The translations under genes and the position numbers were made by a program. A stretch of 5,629 nt of DNA from Asaia bogorensis (GTDB taxonomy: Bacteria > Pseudomonadota > Alphaproteobacteria > Acetobacterales > Acetobacteraceae), in NCBI GenBank assembly GCA_945871455.1, contig CAMBXJ010000311.1:1-5629 (forward strand). Direction: 5' to 3'. This document shows, piece after piece, positions 1 through 4,638 of this stretch (positions are counted from its first letter, which is position 1; each line of letters opens with the position of its first letter). Under the pieces are notes generated by a model. That model did no database searches. It was given only the letters and a program-made list of their open reading frames with translations, and was not told where the DNA came from.

Positions 1-2
1 CC

Positions 3-230
3 CGACGGGAGTATCGCGACATGCGCGCCAACGGGACCGGACGGCAGCTTATCTTCTTCTCCAGCATCGGGTTGTTGGCCGGCTTGTTGCGCCTGGCCCC
101 GGCCGACGTGATGGCGCTGGCGCTCGACCCGACCACACCGGAAGCAGGCGCCGCGCATCTGATGATGGCCAGCGCATCGCACCGCTTCGAAGGCGGCCCG
201 GTGCGGTTCAGCGGCCCGTCGAGGGATTGA
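3..230 (+). CDS. C-terminal part of an unrecognised protein, or a small 69-aa protein starting at 21
   Basis: The frame is open from the window edge to a TGA at 228-230, so this is either the end of a longer gene or a small complete gene. An ATG at 21-23 has a GGGAG at 7-11 at good Shine-Dalgarno distance (9 nt), which would give 69 aa, but codons before it are also open. Third positions are G/C rich, which supports real coding. Near the start of the 69-aa form is a hydrophobic stretch (residues about 10-26, with FFSSIGLLAGLL) that could be a membrane segment or buried helix. The tail is Ala/Met/Ser-rich and ends GPSRD. I do not recognise the family and assign no function. The gene converges on the minus-strand methyltransferase. 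Confidence 0.5.
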   Translation, partial: RREYRDMRANGTGRQLIFFSSIGLLAGLLRLAPADVMALALDPTTPEAGAAHLMMASASHRFEGGPVRFSGPSRD

Positions 231-256
231 TACCCCTCGCCCGGCCATCCCTCGAC
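218..256. terminator. 10-bp inverted repeat between convergent genes, candidate bidirectional terminator
   Basis: GTCGAGGGAT at 218-227 is a perfect reverse complement of ATCCCTCGAC at 247-256, leaving a 19-nt loop. The left arm covers the last codons of the upstream ORF and its stop codon (228-230) lies just inside the loop. Neither side has a T-tract, so this is not a classical intrinsic terminator, but its position between two convergent genes fits a shared 3' end or mRNA-stabilising hairpin. A second weaker dyad (CGCCGC 267-272 with GCGGCG 286-291) follows. The dyad is seen directly; the role is inferred. Confidence 0.4.
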
Positions 257-312
257 ACGTGACTCTCGCCGCCTTGTGACGGGGCGCGGCGTTACGCTGT
301 CCGGAAGCCGGT

Positions 313-939
313 CTAGCCAGGCAGGCGGAACAGCACGGACAGGTTGTTGGCCGGCATCTCGATCACCTCCGGCACGTTAAATCCGGCGGCCGTGGCGACC
401 TTGGTCACCTCGACCAGATCGCGAATCCCCCAGGACGGATCCTGCGAGCGCAAACGCCCGTCGAACACCGCGTTGGTGGGCGCGGTATGGATACCGTTGC
501 GCAAGAACGGGCCATACAGGAACAGCACGCCCCCCGGATACAGGCGCCGAGAGGCACCATCCACCAGGCCCAAAGTCGCCGCCCATGGCGCGATATGGAT
601 CATGTTGATGCAGACCACCGCATCGACTTGGCTTCCTGGAAGCTGCACCGCCCAATCCCCGGTCACATCCAGCGCCTTCACAGGCCTGACATTGCTCAGG
701 TTGGAAGACTCCACCCATGCCGCCACGCTCTCCCGGCACCGCGCATCCACATCGGTCGGCTGAAACACCAACCCGGGCAGGGCGGCGGCGAAATGCACCA
801 CATGCTCACCGGTGCCGCTGGCGACCTCCAGCACCTGGCCGGATGGAGGCAGCCGCGCGCGCAGCACGTCCCGGATCGGGTCCTGGTTACGCGCGCTGGC
901 CGGAGCGCGCAGGCGCCTGTCGGATGGGGCGTCGGTCAT
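313..939 (-). CDS. DUF938 family class I SAM-dependent methyltransferase (METTL26-like)
   Basis: A 208-aa protein matching the whole length of the DUF938 family (METTL26 in animals), cytosolic class I methyltransferases whose substrate is not established. Family hallmarks are visible in order: the N-terminal APASARNQDPI segment (residues 12-22); the SAM-binding glycine motif LEVASGTGEH (37-46); an acidic QPTDVD motif (60-65) for the SAM ribose; the INMIHIAPW block (111-119); LYGPFLRNG followed by HTAPTN (141-156); a DPSWGIRDL stretch; and the C-terminal MPANNLSVLFRLPG (195-208). The start at 939 gives the expected N-terminus; only a weak CAGGG-like ribosome site precedes it. The gene stands alone, convergent with the first ORF and divergent from the amidohydrolase cluster, so it is probably unrelated to that cluster. 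The family call is firm; the substrate is unknown. Confidence 0.93.
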   Translation of the reverse strand: MTDAPSDRRLRAPASARNQDPIRDVLRARLPPSGQVLEVASGTGEHVVHFAAALPGLVFQPTDVDARCRESVAAWVESSNLSNVRPVKALDVTGDWAVQLPGSQVDAVVCINMIHIAPWAATLGLVDGASRRLYPGGVLFLYGPFLRNGIHTAPTNAVFDGRLRSQDPSWGIRDLVEVTKVATAAGFNVPEVIEMPANNLSVLFRLPG

Positions 940-1137
940 GCGCGTGGCCCTGGCCGCCGGGTAGCGCGGGGATCGCGTCTTCCATTCGAACTCATTCGTA
1001 CAAGCGTCCTCATCGGTGCCAATTTCAATGGTTAGGATAGTCCACCGTCACGCTACGAGCCACTGTCGGAATGACACAGGCAATGTCGCCGGCGCTCGGC
1101 AAGCCAGATCGGCGCGCCATGGGCTTCGCTTGCAGTC

Positions 1138-1186
1138 GAAAAGTCATCCCGGCACGAGCACGGCCTGGCAGTTGGCATGACTTTTC
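1138..1186. repeat. Long imperfect palindrome with AAAA/TTTT arm ends (REP-like or regulatory hairpin)
   Basis: GAAAAGTCAT (1138-1147) is perfectly complementary to ATGACTTTTC (1177-1186). After one C-C mismatch the stem can continue five more positions (1149-1153 with 1171-1175, including two G-U pairs), leaving a loop of about 17 nt. Seen from either strand it is a strong hairpin. The GTCATCCCGGC left half resembles the style of dispersed palindromic repeats common between genes in alphaproteobacteria, but only one copy is in this window, so a REP assignment is inference. A regulator-binding dyad or transcript-end hairpin is equally possible. Confidence 0.45.
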
Positions 1187-1194
1187 CGCGACCA

Positions 1195-1224
1195 GACGCC
1201 GGTGACTCGCTTACGCACGGCGTC
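1195..1224. repeat. 7-bp perfect inverted repeat, possible hairpin
   Basis: GACGCCG (1195-1201) pairs perfectly with CGGCGTC (1218-1224) around a 16-nt loop. It begins 8 bp after the larger palindrome and ends 61 bp before the small gene's ATG, so it may be part of that gene's control region or 5' leader. Chance occurrence is possible in G+C-rich DNA. The role is not known. Confidence 0.3.
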
Positions 1225-1285
1225 GCTTATGCTAATCCGCTCGGACGTGTTTTGCATCAGTTGAACGTCAGGTTGGTGGTGTAGC

Positions 1286-1511
1286 ATGACCACACTGGAA
1301 CAGGCCCGGTCCGCCCGCGCAAAAGTCCGGGAAATCTTCAGTCAGTTTCAGTACCATCGCAGGAGTCGGCATTACCCGTGGCTCGGACGGCACCTATGGC
1401 CTGAAAGTCAATCTGACCACTCGGCCTGACGCCGACGCTTCCGTTCCCCATGACGTCGCCGGCGTTCCTGTGGAAATCGACGTCGTAGGCCGCATAAGAA
1501 GCCATTCCTGA
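1286..1511 (+). pseudogene. Small conserved-type protein gene broken by a one-base frameshift
   Basis: ATG at 1286 opens a frame reading MTTLEQARSARAKVREIFSQF and then turns into nonsense, stopping after 47 codons. From 1347 the next frame reads a coherent protein: TIAGVGITRGSDGTYGLK, then VNL, a short linker, and DVAGVPVEIDVVGRI, ending RSHS and TGA at 1509-1511. Removing one T from the TTT at 1346-1348 joins both halves into a 74-aa protein with IFSQFSTIAGVGITR at the junction. The alternation of a short helix with VGI/GLKVNL/VPVEIDVVG strands looks like a compact alpha-beta protein; I recall similar small uncharacterised proteins but assign no function. A weak GGTGGT precedes the ATG. It may be a true pseudogene, a sequencing or assembly error, or, less likely, a +1 recoding site. 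Confidence 0.7.
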
Positions 1512-1562
1512 CGCATGCCTCTTGCCGGACGCCGCAATACGCGGAACGATAGGGCTTCGAAC

Positions 1563-1568
1563 AGGGGG
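1563..1568 (+). promoter_or_regulatory. Ribosome binding site fixing the amidohydrolase start
   Basis: AGGGGG lies 7 nt before the ATG at 1576. This favours 1576 over an in-frame ATG at 1522, whose extra 18 residues do not resemble the start of this enzyme family, whereas MVDLVIRGDTVVTP does. Confidence 0.65.
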
Positions 1569-1575
1569 CTGGCAC

Positions 1576-3003
1576 ATGGTTGATCTGGTGATCCGCGGCG
1601 ACACGGTCGTCACACCACAAGGCGTTGGCGCTTTCGACATCCTGGTCAAGGGCGAGACCATCGTCGCCATGGCCCAACCGGGCAGCCTGCCGATCCCGGA
1701 AGGCGCCCGCGTCATCGACGCCACCGGCAAGATCGTCATCCCCGGCGGCATCGACCCGCATGTGCATTGCAAGTGGCACATGCCCAATCCAGATGGCTCC
1801 GCTGGCCTGACCGAGCCGCCGGACGTCGTCAGCAAGGCCGCCGTGCATGGCGGCACCACCACGATGATCGACTTCACCCGCGCCAGCATGGGCGCCAACG
1901 TGCAGGACGCGATCGAAAAGCGGGAACTGGACTGGAAAGGCCACTGCGCCTGTGACTACGCCCAACACATAATGGTGGAAGGCGCCCTGCCGATCAACCT
2001 GCCCGGCCAGTTGGCCGAGGCGATTCAGGCCGGCCACTCCACGGTGAAAATCTTCACCACCGACATCACCCCCAACCGCAAAGGCCGCATGGTCGATTTC
2101 GGCGATATCTGGGAAGTGTTCCAGGTGCTCGCCGCCAACCGCGGACTGGGCGTGATCCATTCCGAAGACAATGACATCGTCATGCACATGTATGGCAAGC
2201 TGATCCGCGAGGGCCGCACCGGCTTCGAAAACATGGCCGAGGTGCACAACACCCTGTCGGAAGACATCTCCTTCCGCCGCGTCATCCGCCTGGCGGAAAA
2301 AGTCGCCGGCACCGCGCTTTATATGATGCATGTCTCGGCCGGCACCGGCGTGTCGGCCATCCGTGAAGCGCGGACCCGTGGCGTGCCGATCTACGGCGAA
2401 TCCCTGCATCAATACATGATGTACACGAACGAGGACTATAAGAAGCCGGGCGGACAGATCTTCCACACCTACCCGTCTCTGAAGTCGCAGGCCGACCAGG
2501 ATGCGCTGTGGGAGGGCACTCTGGACGGCGCCATCAACTGTGTCGCCACCGACGAAATCTGCTGCACCCTGGCCAAGAAGCTGCAAGGCGTGCGGATCGA
2601 CGATACCACCGGCGGCAATGCGGGTGTGGAACCGCGGGTGTCGCTGATGTTCACGGAAATGGTCGGGCGACGCGGCTATTCGCTGAACCGCTTCGTCGAC
2701 CTGATCTCCACCAATGCCGCCAAGATCATGGGCCTGTATCCGCGCAAGGGCGCGCTGATCGCGGGTGCCGATGCCGACATCGTCGTGCTCGATCCCAAGG
2801 ACAACCGGGTGCTGACGGCGGCCGACCTGCACGAGGCCGACTATACCCCCTGGGAAGGCCGCAAGATGGACGCCTGGCCCTGCCTGACCGTGCTGCGCGG
2901 CAAAATCGCGGTGGAAAACGGCGTGTTCAAGGGCAGCCTCAACGACGGCAAGTGGCAGCACCGCAAGATCGCCGAGGAGATGTTCGCCAGCCCGATGCTG
3001 TGA
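1576..3003 (+). CDS. Dihydropyrimidinase/hydantoinase-family cyclic amidohydrolase, substrate unknown
   Basis: A 475-aa metal-dependent hydrolase of the amidohydrolase superfamily; relatives hydrolyse the ring C-N bond of dihydropyrimidines, hydantoins or related cyclic amides in the cytosol. An N-terminal beta-sandwich segment (1-55) leads into GGIDPHVH. All six usual binuclear metal ligands are identifiable: H62 and H64 (HVH), the lysine expected to be carboxylated K158 (STVKIFTT), H195 (IHSED), H252 (MMHVSAGTG) and D326 (VATDE). A C-terminal GNAGVEPRV block and a STNAAKIMGLYPRKGALIAGADADIVVLDP module complete the fold. Length is normal for the family. Departures from classical dihydropyrimidinase: E327 after the catalytic Asp where His or Asn is usual, followed by ICC; TTD after the KIF where MAY with a catalytic-pocket Tyr is usual; and FHTYPSLKS in place of the usual PPLR-type segment. 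I therefore call the family but not the substrate. It overlaps the next gene by 4 nt and begins an apparent catabolic operon. Confidence 0.9.
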   Translation: MVDLVIRGDTVVTPQGVGAFDILVKGETIVAMAQPGSLPIPEGARVIDATGKIVIPGGIDPHVHCKWHMPNPDGSAGLTEPPDVVSKAAVHGGTTTMIDFTRASMGANVQDAIEKRELDWKGHCACDYAQHIMVEGALPINLPGQLAEAIQAGHSTVKIFTTDITPNRKGRMVDFGDIWEVFQVLAANRGLGVIHSEDNDIVMHMYGKLIREGRTGFENMAEVHNTLSEDISFRRVIRLAEKVAGTALYMMHVSAGTGVSAIREARTRGVPIYGESLHQYMMYTNEDYKKPGGQIFHTYPSLKSQADQDALWEGTLDGAINCVATDEICCTLAKKLQGVRIDDTTGGNAGVEPRVSLMFTEMVGRRGYSLNRFVDLISTNAAKIMGLYPRKGALIAGADADIVVLDPKDNRVLTAADLHEADYTPWEGRKMDAWPCLTVLRGKIAVENGVFKGSLNDGKWQHRKIAEEMFASPML

Positions 3004-3290
3004 CCGACGCCGAACTGCGAGGCCTGTTGCGCGACTGCATGGTCCTGTGGGCCGTCGAGGGACGGGTCGACGCCGGCGACGACGGCGTCACGCTCACGAC
3101 GGCGGACGGCGCATTCACGGTCTCCGCCGCCGATCCCGACCTGCGCCCGGTCCGCTGGTTCCTGCAAACCCCGGAACGGCGCGCGGCGGGTCGGCCGCCG
3201 CGGGCGATTCCCTCGATCGTGGCGCTGCTGTCGGCGCTGCGGTCCGCAACGGGTGGGGAAAATGGCGATCGGTTGCGGATTGGCGCGTAA
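3000..3290 (+). CDS. Uncharacterised 96-aa protein, translationally coupled to the amidohydrolase
   Basis: A GTG at 3000-3002 overlaps the amidohydrolase TGA (GTGA arrangement), the classical form of translational coupling, and opens a 96-aa frame ending TAA at 3288-3290. The product starts MTDAELRGLLRDCMVLWAVE (1-20). It has a short strand-rich middle with a DGVTLTTADGAFTVSAAD segment, then RPVRWFLQTPERR and an IPSIVALLSALRSATG helix near the end. There is no signal peptide, membrane segment, Cys pair or recognised domain. Codon use matches its neighbours. The mix of N-terminal helix, small sheet and C-terminal helix would suit a small accessory or partner protein of the amidohydrolase, but that rests only on the coupling. 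I do not recognise the family. Confidence 0.7.
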   Translation: MTDAELRGLLRDCMVLWAVEGRVDAGDDGVTLTTADGAFTVSAADPDLRPVRWFLQTPERRAAGRPPRAIPSIVALLSALRSATGGENGDRLRIGA

Positions 3291-3470
3291 GCACGGGGCT
3301 TGCGCGCCAGAAGTCCTTTTGGGACCAACCAACCTGGACCGGAATTCTGCCCCACACCCGACAGGGGCGATGGCCCTTGGCGGGGTCCAGGGGTTCCGGG
3401 GCGGATGCCCTTCCCGCTCCCGCTCCCCCCGACTACACTGTCCCACCGACCAGACCAGGGGAACGACCAG
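3291..3470 (+). promoter_or_regulatory. Intergenic leader of the acyl-CoA dehydrogenase gene, with candidate promoter
   Basis: This 180-bp gap breaks the otherwise tight gene spacing. It contains two near-identical mini-hairpins, GGGC-GATG-GCCC (3365-3376) and GGGC-GGAT-GCCC (3399-3410), separated by a G-rich TTGGCGGGGTCCAGGGG segment, and then a C-rich run. TACACT at 3434-3439 is a plausible -10 element; the -35 position (about 3411-3416, TTCCCG) is poor. Transcription from there would start near 3446 and give a leader of about 25 nt. The gap could therefore carry an internal promoter, an attenuating hairpin, or a dispersed intergenic repeat of the kind seen in G+C-rich alphaproteobacteria. 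Confidence 0.35.
3457..3462 (+). promoter_or_regulatory. Ribosome binding site fixing the acyl-CoA dehydrogenase start
   Basis: AGGGGA lies 8 nt before the ATG at 3471. It supports that start over an in-frame ATG at 3300, whose extra 57 residues are low-complexity, Pro/Arg/Gly-rich translation of the intergenic leader. Confidence 0.65.
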
Positions 3471-4637
3471 ATGGATTTCCAGATCAGCGCCCAGCAGCGG
3501 GAGATGATTCAGTCCGTGCGCGACCTCGCGCAGAACGAATTCAAGGCCAAGGCCCAGCGCTGGATGGACGGCACCTTCCCCTGGGAAAACATGAAGAAGC
3601 TCGCCGAACTCGGCGTTCTCGGCATGTCCGTGCCGGAGGAATATGGCGGCCTCGGCCTGCCCATCCTGGACACCGCGCTGATCCTGGAGGAAATCGCCAA
3701 GGTCGACTACGTCACCGCCATGGCCGTGCTGGGCGAAGCCGGCGTGCAGACCCGCGTCATCGCCCGCTACGCGCCGCCGTCCATCCGTGACCGCATCCTG
3801 CCGCGGGTCGTGTCCGGCGACTGCATCCTGGCCGTCTGCATGACGGAGCCACACGCCGGCACCGATGTCGCCAATTACCGCACCAATGCGCGCATCGTCG
3901 GCGATCGGGTGATCCTGAAAGGCACCAAAACCCTGATCAGCAGAGCCAAGGAAGCCGGCATGTTCGTGGTGTTCACCCGGATCGACGGCAAGCCCGGCCG
4001 CGAGGGCATCGGCTGCGTTCTGCTGGAACCCGACACCAAGGGGTTTGAGGTCACCGGCACCTACCACACCATGGGCGGCGAGAACCTGCACGAGATCCAG
4101 TTCAACGACTGCGAACTGCCGCTGGAAAACCTGGTCATCCGCGACGACGGTTTTCGAAAATTGCTGTCCGCCTTCAACACGCAGCGCTGCCTGAACCCCT
4201 CGATTTCCCTGGGTCTGGCGGAAGGCGCGTTCGATGAGGCGGTGAACTACGTCCGCGAGCGCACCGTGTTCGGCAAACCGATCGCCGATTTCCAGGGCAT
4301 TCGCTGGAAACTCGCCGACATGTTCAAGGACATCGAGGCCGGGCGCGGCCTGCTGTATCGCGCCTGCCTGTCCGCCAACCCGTTCCCCGACCCGTTCATG
4401 GCCGCCGCGGCGAAGATCTTCTGCAACGAGATGTCGTTGCGCGTGACAACAGAAGCCGTGCAGGTCCATGGCGGCTTCGGCTTCACCGACGAATACCCGG
4501 TGTCTCGTTTCTATCGTGGCGCACGCTACGGCTCGATCGGCGGCGGTGCGTCGGAAACCCTGCGTGACCTGATCGGCAAGAAGATCGTCGGCGAGTTCGA
4601 TGTCGCCGACGGCATCATGAGTCTGGGGACCTACTGA
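3471..4637 (+). CDS. Acyl-CoA dehydrogenase-family flavoprotein lacking the usual catalytic glutamate
   Basis: A 388-aa protein of normal length for the acyl-CoA dehydrogenase fold, FAD-dependent cytosolic enzymes that normally introduce an alpha,beta double bond into acyl-CoA and pass electrons to ETF. The N-terminal helical domain includes LGVLGMSVPEEYGGLGLP. The flavin/substrate signature CMTEPHAGTD is at 123-132 and the middle beta domain has a TYHTMGGENLHEIQFNDCELP stretch in two parts. The C-terminal domain has the ERTVFGKPIADFQGIRWKLADM-type helix and the QVHGGFGF block (331-338) followed by P343 and R346. Catalytic glutamate is normally in one of two places: the MCAD-type loop (IYEGTSE) or the IVD/LCAD-type helix (LDLER). 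Here these read IGGGASE (G358) and FNTQR (Q238). The usual RDAR is RGAR (G350). The gene ends 1 nt before the CoA-ligase ATG, so they are surely co-expressed. Reaction and substrate cannot be assigned; a reductase, a dehydrogenase with another base, or a non-oxidative role are all open. Confidence 0.9.
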   Translation: MDFQISAQQREMIQSVRDLAQNEFKAKAQRWMDGTFPWENMKKLAELGVLGMSVPEEYGGLGLPILDTALILEEIAKVDYVTAMAVLGEAGVQTRVIARYAPPSIRDRILPRVVSGDCILAVCMTEPHAGTDVANYRTNARIVGDRVILKGTKTLISRAKEAGMFVVFTRIDGKPGREGIGCVLLEPDTKGFEVTGTYHTMGGENLHEIQFNDCELPLENLVIRDDGFRKLLSAFNTQRCLNPSISLGLAEGAFDEAVNYVRERTVFGKPIADFQGIRWKLADMFKDIEAGRGLLYRACLSANPFPDPFMAAAAKIFCNEMSLRVTTEAVQVHGGFGFTDEYPVSRFYRGARYGSIGGGASETLRDLIGKKIVGEFDVADGIMSLGTY

Positions 4638-4638
4638 A

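Larger units (their letters stand above)
940..1285. other. Gene-free divergent intergenic region with two inverted repeats
   Basis: About 346 bp between the minus-strand methyltransferase and the plus-strand small gene. Short ORFs here (for example ATG at 1072, 44 codons) have no recognisable product or convincing ribosome site. The stretch must hold promoters for both flanking transcripts, but I see no clear -35/-10 pair; TATGCT at 1228-1233 is a possible -10 with no good -35 partner. Two hairpin-forming dyads lie at 1138-1186 and 1195-1224 and are listed separately. No tRNA or known riboswitch was recognised. Confidence 0.6.

Noticed and set aside
487..1035. Plus-strand open frame of 182 codons across the methyltransferase
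   Set aside because: The minus strand holds a complete DUF938 methyltransferase. This frame is Arg/His-rich and runs into the intergenic region without any protein-like pattern.
1171..1190. Possible sigma-54 promoter (TGGCATG then TTCCG) on the plus strand
   Set aside because: The -24 half is acceptable but the -12 half lacks the TTGC core, and the match overlaps the right arm of the palindrome, so it is not supported.
1072..1206. Short plus-strand ORF of 44 codons in the intergenic region
   Set aside because: It has no convincing ribosome site, an Arg/Pro/Ser-rich composition, and spans the palindrome, which explains part of its sequence.
1408..2961. Minus-strand open frame of 517 codons opposite the amidohydrolase
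   Set aside because: The plus strand encodes a full amidohydrolase with all metal ligands in order. The antisense product shows only compositional bias (VDHR/HAGG-type runs) and no recognisable domain.
2508..2999. Upstream extension of the 96-aa ORF to an ATG at 2508
   Set aside because: The extension overlaps the amidohydrolase for nearly 500 bp and is Arg/Gly-rich shadow sequence. The GTG at 3000 with the stop overlap is the sensible start.
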